Positions 1-8,800 of a DNA stretch of 64,000 nucleotides are shown here, piece after piece (positions within the stretch are counted from its first letter, which is position 1; each line of letters opens with the position of its first letter). The notes below the pieces were generated by a model that searched no databases, was not told the origin of the DNA, and saw only the letters and a list, made by a program, of their open reading frames with translations. The position numbers and the translations under genes were made by a program. The DNA comes from Candidatus Zixiibacteriota bacterium (GTDB taxonomy: Bacteria; Zixibacteria; MSB-5A5; UBA10806): the NCBI GenBank assembly GCA_024641335.1, contig JAHEDG010000004.1:39253-103252 (forward strand). The letters run 5' to 3'.

Positions 1-126
1 GCGCTCGATATCCTTTTCGGGGATATTCCAAGGCGGATTATTCGGGAATACTTCCCGCCAAAGATCGGCGACCGCTGTTTTGTCGTTGTCTTGGAAGGGA
101 CGAATCCTCATACTTTCGGAATTCAT
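1..126 (-). CDS. GNAT-family N-acetyltransferase, N-terminal fragment (runs off window)
   Basis: Partial gene reading leftward out of the window. The frame is open from the ATG at 126 (or the ATG at 111, giving MRIRPFQDNDKTAV) to base 1, about 37-42 codons. The start IRPFQDND followed by ADLWREVFPNNPPWN is the usual first strand and helix of GNAT acetyltransferases, which move an acyl group from acyl-CoA to an amine; the substrate cannot be told from this piece. It lies about 20 bp downstream of the lipoprotein gene on the same strand, so the two may be co-transcribed. No strong ribosome binding site separates the two possible starts. The acetyl-CoA loop is outside the window, so the family call rests on the N-terminus only. 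Confidence 0.6.
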   Translation of the reverse strand, partial: MNSESMRIRPFQDNDKTAVADLWREVFPNNPPWNIPEKDIER

Positions 127-146
127 CGGCACACCGCCCGATACAG

Positions 147-626
147 CTATTTATCTTCCGGGGTCGGATTATCGTTGCCGATATCGACCAGAACCTTCCA
201 GGAGCCGTCGGCCTGTTTTTTCCAGACATTCAGGTATTTCCCGTGGGCTTGCTGGTCTACGCCATCTTTATCCTTCCAGGAAAGAACGGACACTCCCCAG
301 GTCCAGCCCATATCGCCGGAGGAGGAGACCTCTCCGTCCATCGGAGACCAGCCCAATGTGTATTTCCCTTTGGATTTGCTCATTCCCTCGTAGATGGAAT
401 CTCGGCCGATTACCGGGTATCTGCCTTCTGGCATCTGCATGGCGTTCTGGTCTAAGTACATATTGAAGGCGTCCGCCGCGCCGACTTCGAGCGAATTCGC
501 GGCAAAATCCCTGTCGGTCTGAAGAAGATTTTCCTTTTCGGCCGCGATATCGACTTTTGTCTCGCAGGAGAAAACCATAAAAGCTATGGAAGCGATAACC
601 GCCGCGAATTTCAGTTTTATCATCAT
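147..626 (-). CDS. SnoaL/DUF4440-like lipoprotein
   Basis: A 159-residue predicted lipoprotein. A short signal peptide (KLKFAAVIASIAFMVFSC) ends in a lipobox with the lipidated cysteine at residue 21. The rest resembles the NTF2/SnoaL-like DUF4440 fold: an N-terminal helix (residues about 30-50, LLQTDRDFAANSLEVGAADAF), a central GRDSIYEGM segment and a C-terminal sheet containing the G-KYLNVWKKQADGSWKVLVDIGND motif spread over residues 130-152, typical of these proteins (y-TVWKKQ-DGSWK). Members often bind small ligands or have isomerase-like activity, but no catalytic role can be assigned. Anchored in the inner leaflet of outer or inner membrane. ATG codons at 626 and 623 are both possible starts. 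Confidence 0.8.
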   Translation of the reverse strand: MMIKLKFAAVIASIAFMVFSCETKVDIAAEKENLLQTDRDFAANSLEVGAADAFNMYLDQNAMQMPEGRYPVIGRDSIYEGMSKSKGKYTLGWSPMDGEVSSSGDMGWTWGVSVLSWKDKDGVDQQAHGKYLNVWKKQADGSWKVLVDIGNDNPTPEDK

Positions 627-751
627 TCCCGTCCTGATTTTGGTTTATTATCAAATTGGCCGTTTAATCTTTCACTAAAAACCGATTGACCGCTTTGACC
701 GCGACTTTGAATATGGGAGATAATTCGCGATCCTCGCAAGATGTTATTTAT

Positions 752-793
752 CAATAAAGGCGGGACAGCCTCTTCAAGAAGGCAATCCCGCGC
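752..793 (-). terminator. Rho-independent terminator of the barrel operon
   Basis: On the minus strand, an imperfect hairpin with outer arm GCGGGA/TCCCGC (786-791 with 760-765) and inner arm GCCT/AGGC (780-783 with 768-771), followed by a short U-rich tract read from the A-rich bases 754-758. It sits just after the stop of the gene ending at 814. Confidence 0.7.
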
Positions 794-813
794 CGGACTA
801 ATCGAAGGGAATT

Positions 814-1545
814 CTAAAAATACAAAGAGATGCCGAGTCTGACGCTCGCCGGAGAGAATACCAGGCTGTTCGTTTCCGAGCTGGATGATGATTTCTGTGG
901 GGTATTGTTATGGATTGTGGATTTCATCCACTGATAATAAAGCGACGATCCATATTCGGCCAGGAAGCTGATATTCTTAACCGCGAACCACTCGACCCCG
1001 GCGATGCCTGACATTCCGGCGCTTAGAGATTTATTTTCATCATTCCTCGTGCTGATCGCGCCCGTGCTCAGGGTGATTCTCTCGGATTCGTAACTCGTGC
1101 GTTGATACCGAAAATTGGGACCCGCGCCCCAGAAAAAGTGGATCGGAGATTTTAATGAGGTGTATCTGATATACTGTATATCAAAACCGGATGACGCCCA
1201 GAAATTGCTGTTGTTTTCGCTCGTGAAGCTGGAATCGTTCGGCTGTTGATATGTACTATGGGTGTCGTTTCCAGATGAGCTGACATATATATCGACTCCG
1301 AGTCTGATCGCGGTCTTATCGGAAATATGCTTTTTGCCTGAAAAAGCCAGTCCTTTAAAGGCCGATAGGGAAAAATTATCGGAAATTTGAAACTGCAAAG
1401 ACGATGACCCGTCATAAAGCGAATTTTCACCATTAAGTGTCGGCTGACTATCGGCCTGCGAGAAGGCAACGGAATACAGCAAGGCTGCTCCCAAAAAAGC
1501 GGCCGCCCCGGTTCTTAATAGTCCTGATTGAATGATCGATCTCAT
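814..1545 (-). CDS. Outer-membrane beta-barrel protein (paralogue 1)
   Basis: A 243-residue secreted protein with a Sec signal (hydrophobic stretch GLLRTGAAAFLGAALLYSVAFSQA) followed by alternating amphipathic strands and a terminal SLYF, the aromatic ending expected for barrels folded by BAM. Start chosen at the ATG at 1545, which has an AGGGAGAAGAAA ribosome binding site; an upstream in-frame start at 1578 would add 11 residues ahead of the signal. It is related to its upstream neighbour: both share FSL-x-F then D(K/V)SxK(T/S)A(I/L)RLG near residue 60-80 and end in LGIS-. Probably an 8- to 10-stranded porin-like or OmpW/PorT-like barrel; function unknown. Second gene of a two-gene operon. 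Confidence 0.75.
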   Translation of the reverse strand: MRSIIQSGLLRTGAAAFLGAALLYSVAFSQADSQPTLNGENSLYDGSSSLQFQISDNFSLSAFKGLAFSGKKHISDKTAIRLGVDIYVSSSGNDTHSTYQQPNDSSFTSENNSNFWASSGFDIQYIRYTSLKSPIHFFWGAGPNFRYQRTSYESERITLSTGAISTRNDENKSLSAGMSGIAGVEWFAVKNISFLAEYGSSLYYQWMKSTIHNNTPQKSSSSSETNSLVFSPASVRLGISLYF

Positions 1546-1583
1546 TTTCTTCTCCCTGTAAACTGGTTTAATCTTCACGCTTT

Positions 1584-2342
1584 CTATAGAATAATCGAGA
1601 TTCCCAGGCTGACCGGACCCGATCTGATCATGAATGAGTTTCCGTTTGCTTTTTGAGAATATTCGCTCTCGAGATATGAAGAACTGAAGACGGTTTCATA
1701 TTCCGATCGATTCCAACTATAATCGAACGAGGCCATGCATTCGGCATAAAAGCTCGCCCTGGAAAATACCCTCCATTCAACTCCGACAAAGGCGTTCGTT
1801 CCTATATTCCAAATATTCCAAAAATCTCGCCTCGATTGACTTCGCGATATCGTCGAGCCTATCCTGTTTTGTGAATCGGCATAGCTGTTATCCCGGAGCC
1901 TGAAACGAACAAATGGCCCGGCACCGTAAACGGCCCGGAAATCAGCATTACCTGAACTGCGCCTTAAATAAGCCATGCTTAGGGAAAGTCGGTTAACGCT
2001 ATAGTCTAGATCATAACGGGTTATTGCCGTATCCTGATAAAAGAAGATAGAACTTTCGCCGTCGATCCAGTCCAATCTGCTTGAATATTCCAAACCAAGA
2101 CGAAGCGCCGATTTTTCCGAAACATCTCGCTGAAGCGCTATGGTCGCCTCGCTAAAAGGCCTTAGGCTGAATTTCGAACCGATCCCGAATTGAATCGCCC
2201 AAGGGCCTATATCCGATTTGGCCGTCGCGGTTTCAGGAGGGTCAAGATTGTCGGCCAATACAGGGGAAACGCCAGGAAATAACGCTATACCGGCAGACAA
2301 GACAATCAGGCTCATTCGCCTGACCAAAAATAGAAACAGCAT
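1584..2342 (-). CDS. Outer-membrane beta-barrel protein (paralogue 2)
   Basis: A 252-residue predicted outer-membrane barrel. It begins with a signal peptide (MSLIVLSAGIALFPGVSPVLA) and has strand-like repeats such as SALRLGLEYSSRLDW and LSLSMAYLRR. An AAGGAGGATAG ribosome binding site directly precedes the ATG at 2342. It is the first gene of a tandem pair with the gene ending at 814 (38 bp gap); shared segments indicate an old duplication. Ends in GISIIL rather than the aromatic ending of its partner. No enzymatic motif is visible; a structural or transport role in the outer membrane is an inference from architecture. Confidence 0.75.
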   Translation of the reverse strand: MLFLFLVRRMSLIVLSAGIALFPGVSPVLADNLDPPETATAKSDIGPWAIQFGIGSKFSLRPFSEATIALQRDVSEKSALRLGLEYSSRLDWIDGESSIFFYQDTAITRYDLDYSVNRLSLSMAYLRRSSGNADFRAVYGAGPFVRFRLRDNSYADSQNRIGSTISRSQSRRDFWNIWNIGTNAFVGVEWRVFSRASFYAECMASFDYSWNRSEYETVFSSSYLESEYSQKANGNSFMIRSGPVSLGISIIL

Positions 2343-2675
2343 CTATCCTCCTTCGGTTTATAGTTGACTATCCAATAATGTTCGGAATTTAAGATCACTC
2401 GGTACGCCTCGAGTAAAATCCAGTCATGATATCTCTGTTATAAAGCAGGCTGCTGCCATCCGCATGAAACATTCGCGATGCCGATCGAGGTGTCGTTAAT
2501 TCCGTTTAGACATAATCAACAATCATGCCGGAGCGTTGGCGAGCTCAACTGCTTATATCCTATCAGCTTAGGATTACGCTTGAATTTACTGTCGAATCCC
2601 GGACGCACTATAATAGTTCATCGATGACCTGAAATTGTGCGGCAATGATACCGCCTGTTATAACAAGAGACAAAT
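2343..2675. other. Intergenic region, no gene found
   Basis: 333 bases between two minus-strand genes. It should hold the promoter of the barrel operon and the 3' end of the Fe-S gene transcript. I see a weak inverted repeat (TAATCCTAAGC...TAGGAT near 2555-2577) but no convincing terminator, promoter or RNA motif. Confidence 0.5.
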
Positions 2676-3932
2676 TCACGTTGACCGCCTGATACTATCC
2701 AGGAATCTCGATCGTAAGGTATCACTCATCAGAGCTTTTTTCATCGGCGGCAGCTTCAAGAATCCGCCGACCAGCCCGCGCATAAACGTATGCCCGGCGT
2801 TTTGCGGATTATTAAAGATAAGATTTTGCAGCGAGCCTCGTTCCAGCGCGGAGAGGATTACTTTCTCGAACGTATCGGCCGGATGCAGGACCCGCTGTTC
2901 GCGTTTGATCAGCTTCATCGATTCGGTCGAGCAATCCAGGGCGCAGACTCCACAGCCCATACATATTGAATCGTCGACAATCGGGCCGCTACCAGGCTTC
3001 ATCTTTATGGCGTTTACGGGGCAGATCTCGGCGCAGTCGCCGCATTCGGCGCAGGTTTCGGTGTTGCTTCTGGCGATGAAGCTCGATGTAACGATGGCGT
3101 TGGCATAGCCGAAGCTGCTGACTCCCAAAAGGACATTGCAGCAGCACCCGCAACAAAAGCAGATGAAACCTACATTCTTTTGAACATTATCGGCGTTGAG
3201 CACCAGGCGAAGTTCTCTCGACCGGGCCAGGTTTTCCAGCATTTGGGATTTTTCCACCTCTTCGGCGAATCCGTGGCGGATCATGTAATCGGCGGCGGAA
3301 TCGAACGAGGCGCACATGCTTAACGGGGCATGGCATTGACGGTTCTCGGCGTGCAGCTTTTCGTGACGACAAGAACAGATCCCGACCGCGAACTTTTGGG
3401 TATTCTCTATAATAGCCGTGGCTTTCTCGTAATCGAGGACCTCGACATACTCCGACATATCTATGGTCTCTTCATGGGGTATCGTTCGAAGAGGCATCAC
3501 TTTCTCACCATGACCGAGATTGGCTTTATAGAACGAATTCTTATCCTGCAGGTAATCGTGAAAAAGCCTGGCCCACTCCTTAGTATTCAATTCCCCCCGG
3601 GTTCTCATCATGGTGAATTCGAATATGCCGATGACCAGCGGCGAAACGGTGTAGCGAAACCCCTTGCCATACCAGGCGTCGATCATCAGGCCTTTGTCGC
3701 AGAGGCGGTCGAGCAGGTTCTTCAGCTTCGCCGACTCGATCCCGGTAACCCGCTGAATATACTTGAGCGTATTGAGGCCGTAGGGCATTTTGACAATCAG
3801 ATCGGCTTCGTCTTCGGTATAGAGCTCTTTCAGGATGGAGTGGAACGCGCTGTTCCACGGAGTCCGGGCGCCCAGATTGTCGATTTTTTTGCCCAGCTTC
3901 TTATATATATCCTTGCCGACCATGTGTCCCAT
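2676..3932 (-). CDS. Winged-helix/4Fe-4S ferredoxin-domain protein with dense cysteine motif
   Basis: A 418-residue cytoplasmic iron-sulfur protein. Residues about 40-100 look like a winged helix (LNTLKYIQRVTGIESAKLKN, then LCDKGLMID and a wing). A middle part carries C186xC188 (GICSCRHEK), C200 and C207; then C258-F-C-C-G-C-C-C265, six cysteines in eight residues. A bacterial two-cluster ferredoxin domain follows (CAECGDCAEICP at 294-304 and CMGCGVCALDC at 324-334), sufficient for two [4Fe-4S] clusters. The family is found in anaerobes and annotated only as a 4Fe-4S dicluster protein; electron transfer or redox sensing is inferred. Start at 3932 has a GAGGTGAGCT ribosome binding site. Apparently monocistronic. 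Confidence 0.8.
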   Translation of the reverse strand: MGHMVGKDIYKKLGKKIDNLGARTPWNSAFHSILKELYTEDEADLIVKMPYGLNTLKYIQRVTGIESAKLKNLLDRLCDKGLMIDAWYGKGFRYTVSPLVIGIFEFTMMRTRGELNTKEWARLFHDYLQDKNSFYKANLGHGEKVMPLRTIPHEETIDMSEYVEVLDYEKATAIIENTQKFAVGICSCRHEKLHAENRQCHAPLSMCASFDSAADYMIRHGFAEEVEKSQMLENLARSRELRLVLNADNVQKNVGFICFCCGCCCNVLLGVSSFGYANAIVTSSFIARSNTETCAECGDCAEICPVNAIKMKPGSGPIVDDSICMGCGVCALDCSTESMKLIKREQRVLHPADTFEKVILSALERGSLQNLIFNNPQNAGHTFMRGLVGGFLKLPPMKKALMSDTLRSRFLDSIRRST

Positions 3933-4103
3933 AGCTCACCTCGCGAACCAGAGATTATTACAGGCAATTCCGTTCATCGATACTAATTACATGATAAATA
4001 TAGAGATTCGGATTTAGGTTGTCATCAGATATTATGGCCGACAGACCACCTTAGCAGATTCTATCGATTATTTTCCGGCAAACGATTGCTGATCTCGAAA
4101 ACG

Positions 4104-5540
4104 TTACCTCACCAACGCCATACGTTTGATGATGACATTATCGCCGGAGGTCAATCTATAGAAATATGAACCGCTGGAAACATCCCGGCCGCCAATATTC
4201 ACTCCGTTCCAGACGAATGAGTGTTCGCCGCCTTCCAACGCGCCGTCGATCAGACGATTCACCAGCCGTCCGCGGATATCAAATATATCCAAACGGGCAT
4301 GAGCGGTTTCAGGCATATAGACTTTTATCCGAGTCGATGAATTGAACGGGTTGGGGTAAGCCTGATACAACTCGACCGTTCCCGGCCTGGGAGGCTCTCC
4401 GTCGACGGATGTCATATTGAGTATATCCTCGAGGGCGATTATAAAACCGGTCATCTCTTCCATAGTGCCGGTGGAAACCCTGATATGATGGGTCATACCC
4501 CATCCGGTTCGAACATAAAATCCTCTGGTTGCCAGGGCACCGCGCACGCCTTCAGCGTAAGAGCCGACATTAACCATAAAAAAACTGGCTTCCGAATGAA
4601 TATAACTCAGATTCATCCGATCAAACTCTCCGAAGCAGTAGCTTTTGGCCTGATTGGCCAGAGCGATCGTATCGCTTCTGTGTTGTATGCTGCGCAAGGC
4701 CTCTTTAGCCGCTTCCAGCGACGAGCGGGATACCATGCAGATCATTCTATAACCCATCATCGTATTCATGATTTCATTGTATCCGACCGCGTAACCGATA
4801 CGCGCCCCCGCCAGACCGTAGACTTTGCTAAAAGTTTTGATGACTACCACTTTCTTACCGGATCTGACCAGTTCGACAGCCGACGGATAATCGGGTGTGG
4901 AGATATAGTCGTAGTAGGCTTCGTCGATTATGGTAACTACATGGGATGGCAGATCGTCGACAAAAGCAGAGAGATCGCCCGGATCGATTACGGTAGCCGT
5001 CGGATTATTGGGATTGGTGATACAGACCGCGGTGGTATTGTTGTCTACCCTGCCCATCATAGCGTCGAGATCGACTTTGTGGTCGCTGCCGAGGTTGGCA
5101 TACCGAACTGACGAGCCGTATAATTCGGCGTCAGCCGCGAACTGGCCGTAAGACGGGCTGGGAACAACCACGTTGGAGCCCGGTCCGCATAATATCATAG
5201 CGCAAAAGCGTAATAGCTGGGTAGCCCCGGAACCACAGAGAATCCGACCGGAGGAAACGTCATGATACGCCGATAGGCGGGCCACCAGCGAATCGGAGAA
5301 CCAGTCGGAATATCGATGAGCCATCGAGGCTTCGGCCTCCATCGCTTCAATGACCGACGACGCCGGCCCCAGCGGGTTTTCATTGAAACATAACCGGCCG
5401 ACATAATCGGTGATAATATCCTGCCCAGGGAATGTGTCGGCAATCGCTTTTCGGTCAAAACCGATTAATGATAAAGCCGCCGCCCCGGTAATCGTATTTA
5501 TGAAGTTTCGACGGGATAGATCGTTAGAATCGTTATCCAT
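4104..5540 (-). CDS. Tat-exported HisC-like PLP aminotransferase with type IX sorting tail
   Basis: A 478-residue protein in three parts. Residues 1-35 hold a twin-arginine signal (LSRRNFINTITGAAALSLIG). Residues about 40-380 form a fold-type I aminotransferase of the histidinol-phosphate/aromatic family: substrate entry LCFNENPLGPA, ITNPNNPTA, the PLP aspartate in IIDEAYYDY, and the Schiff-base lysine in TFSKVYGLAGARIGY. Residues about 395-478 are a FlgD-like/type IX C-terminal domain (YQAYPNPFNSS, IFDIRGRLV, WNGVNIGG, SSGSYFYRL, ending MALVR). Histidine biosynthesis takes place in the cytoplasm, so an exported, possibly surface-attached copy must do something else, such as amino-acid or cell-wall chemistry. 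Divergent from the C25 protease gene. Confidence 0.85.
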   Translation of the reverse strand: MDNDSNDLSRRNFINTITGAAALSLIGFDRKAIADTFPGQDIITDYVGRLCFNENPLGPASSVIEAMEAEASMAHRYSDWFSDSLVARLSAYHDVSSGRILCGSGATQLLRFCAMILCGPGSNVVVPSPSYGQFAADAELYGSSVRYANLGSDHKVDLDAMMGRVDNNTTAVCITNPNNPTATVIDPGDLSAFVDDLPSHVVTIIDEAYYDYISTPDYPSAVELVRSGKKVVVIKTFSKVYGLAGARIGYAVGYNEIMNTMMGYRMICMVSRSSLEAAKEALRSIQHRSDTIALANQAKSYCFGEFDRMNLSYIHSEASFFMVNVGSYAEGVRGALATRGFYVRTGWGMTHHIRVSTGTMEEMTGFIIALEDILNMTSVDGEPPRPGTVELYQAYPNPFNSSTRIKVYMPETAHARLDIFDIRGRLVNRLIDGALEGGEHSFVWNGVNIGGRDVSSGSYFYRLTSGDNVIIKRMALVR

Positions 5541-5883
5541 AACCGACTCCTTGGAAGTTTCAGGGCCGTTTCGTAAACTACACTAGTTATAAGAAACCTA
5601 TTTTTTGTATTTTGTCAAGATCCATTCGAGCTTCATCGGATAAACAGGCAGCAAAGCATACCATAAGCATTTAACATATTGGCAGTTATGCCTTTTCCCT
5701 GGAGGGAGCCGGCTATTTACCGCGGAAAAATCAATGTAATATCTGTAAAACCATCCATTTTTTGCTTTTGTTTTCGGGATTTTATCCTATTTTGATCATG
5801 GAGCGAATAGGTGTCAATTGTTTTATCAGATTCGCTCATTATATTTATGAATAAGTGGATTTTAGCTTAATATGGAGGAATCG
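5541..5883. other. Divergent promoter region between aminotransferase and C25 protease
   Basis: About 343 bases separating divergent genes. It must hold both promoters, but no clear -35/-10 pair stands out. The stretch 5740-5800 is T-rich, and a perfect inverted repeat with 8-bp arms lies at 5801-5837. The in-frame ATG at 5872 precedes the better-supported start at 5884. Confidence 0.5.
5801..5837 (+). repeat. Inverted repeat upstream of the C25 protease
   Basis: Arms GAGCGAAT (5801-5808) and ATTCGCTC (5830-5837) are perfectly complementary, 21 bases apart, ending 46 bases before the protease start. It may be an operator or a leader hairpin; neither is shown by the sequence. Confidence 0.45.
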
Positions 5884-8800
5884 ATGAGAAAAGCGGCTAA
5901 CAGGATCACCTTGGCGGGAATATTAATTGGCGCGTTTTTCATATCCGCGTCTGCCGATCAAACCGTGCGGTTTTCCGATATCAAATCCGGCACGGCCATA
6001 CTTAACCAGGACCGGAACGGTCTTACCATAGCTGTCGATATAGGCTCTATTGAATTTCGCTCGCTGATTATTCCCGATGGAGAATTCACGGCCGTCGGCA
6101 TCGATGGTTTTGCCCGCTCTCAGAGGATCGGGGAGCCGAATCTGCCTATGATCAATAAGACTTTGACCATACCATTGGGATGCGAATTAAGCGCGGAAGT
6201 TCTGGAATTTGAGATAGAAGAGATCGATCTGGCCGATTACGGCCTGACCTCCCCTATAGTTCCGGTTCAGCCGTCGCTCTCCAAATCGGAGAACCCCGGC
6301 TCCGTACCTTTCGAATATAACCGGGCGATATACAACCAAAACGGCTATTACGGTCTCCCCCTGACGGAAACGTCGGAGATAGGTATTATGAGAGCTTTAA
6401 AACTGGGAGAAATCTCTGTGGCCCCGGTTGAATATAATCCTGAGTCGAACAGTCTGCGTGTATATAAGAGGATGGTGATCCGGGTCAACTATCTTCATCC
6501 GGATTGGTCCGCCACTACGGAAGCCCGCATTCGCTATTTCTCCCCGTTTTACGAGCCGGTATATGATCAGATTTTCAATTATGAACCTCTTCCCCCCACC
6601 ATACTCGACGACCTGGTGACCTACCCGGTTAAATATGTGATTATAGCCGACCGTATGTTTGAAGCCCAATTGCAGCCGTTCATCGCCTGGAAGGTGAAAA
6701 AGGGATTTCAGGTGATAACCGGGTATACCGACGATATCGGCGGTTCCAACACCGCCATCAAGGCGTATATCAGGGGACTCTATGAAAACAGCAATCCTCC
6801 CGATGATCCCGCGCCGTCCTTCGTGCTGTTAGTAGGGGACCATCAACAGATCCCAGCGTTTGATTATTCCGATCATATTTCCGATCTCGATTTCTGCGAA
6901 TTCACCGGCGATCATAATCCGGAAATATATTACGGCCGGTTCTCCGCGCAGAATACGTCGCAATTGCAGCCTCAGATAGATAAGACTCTCGAATATGAGC
7001 AGTATCTGATGCCCGATCCGTCATATCTGGGCAATGTCACCATGATCGCAGGAGTGGATCCCACCTACGCTCCGACTCACGGCAACGGCCAGATAAACTA
7101 TGGAACTAATATTTATTTTAATTCGGAGCACGGCTTATATTCAAACACATGGCTCTACCCGGCATCGAATGATCCGGGCGCGGCGGCGGCTATCAGGGCG
7201 ACTGTCAACCAGGGCGTAGGATTCATCAACTATACCGCCCATGGCTCTCATGACGGCTGGGCCAATCCCGAATTCAGTTCCTCCCAGGTCGGGGCATTGA
7301 CCAATGTCCATAAATACACGACAGCCGTCGGCAACTGCTGTCTGACCTGCACATTCGGAACGGATTATTCGACACCGTGCGCCGGAGAGGTCTGGCTTCA
7401 ATCCGCCGACAAAGGAGCGGTTGGTTATATCGGCGGCTCCAACTCATCCTATTGGGATGAGGATTATTATTGGGGAGTCGGCTACGGGCCCATCATGGGC
7501 CAGGGACCGTCTTACGAGCAAACCGGGCTGGGAGCGTACGACGGCGTGTTTCATGACCACGCCGAACCAGTCAGCCAGCGCTACGTGGTCAATGACGCCC
7601 TGGTCTTTTGCGGAAACATGGCAGTACAGGAATCCGGCAGCAGCTTGATAAACTACTACTGGGAAATATATCATCTTATGGGCGATCCATCGGTCTCGAC
7701 ATACCTCGGAGTTCCGACAGCCAACACTGTTCAGCAACCCGAAACCATAGTCCTGGGCGCCAACACAGTTCATATATCCGCCGATCCGGCTTCATATATA
7801 GGACTCTCCAAGAACGGCGTGTTTCACGGCGGCGCCTATGTAGATGAATCCGGAGTTGTAGATATGTCCATTACGCCGTTCGATGTTCCCGGCACGGCGG
7901 ATATAGTGATTACCGGACAGAATAAAGAACCATATGTATCCACCATTCAGGTCATCGCGCCGTCAGGACCGTATGTTATTTTCGATTCCAGCGCGGTTAA
8001 TGACTCCGTAGGCAATAACAACAACTTGATCGATTTCGGAGAAGCAATCCTTCTGGATGTTCAGCTTATGAATGTCGGTCCGGATACCGCCTTTGGGGTC
8101 TTCGCCTTGCTTACGACCGAAGACGAATATGTTACTATTACCGATAGTGTTGAGGTATACGGAACGATCGCGGGGGATTTAGCCTTTGTCAATATCGAGA
8201 ACGCTTATGGTTTTGATGTCGCTGTCGGCGTTCCGGACAGACACAGCATTTCGTTTTCTCTCACTGTAAGCGACGCTAACGATGAGACCTGGGGTTCCAA
8301 TTTCACTTTGCAGGCTCATGCCCCGGTGATCAATTTTGTCGAACTCTCCATTGACGACAACTCCGGCAACGGCAACGGCATATTCGAAGCGGGCGAGACC
8401 GCCGAGATGACCGTTACGCTGATCAACTCAGGCTCATCATCGGCCTCTTCAGTAACAGGCGTCTTATCTTCCAATGATGAATATGTAACTATTTCCGACG
8501 CCAATGGTTCGTTCGGCGATCTGGACTCGAACGGCGGCCGCGGCGACAACTCAACCGATGTTTATATCATTACCGCTCACAACGATTATCCTCCCGGACA
8601 TTCGGTACTGTTCGGCCTGGCTCTGCAATCCGTAGACGGATATGCGCAAAACCTGCAGTTCATTCTCAGAGCCGTCGAATCGTTTGAATATGACGATGGC
8701 GGCTGGGTCGGCGATGGCAGCTGGCAATGGGGCGAGCCGGGGTCGGGCCCCGGTTCGGCGTATGACGGCACCAAAGTATGGGCGACAAACCTGACCGAGG

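Noticed and set aside
4485..5111. 208-codon open frame on the plus strand
   Set aside because: Antisense shadow of the aminotransferase gene.
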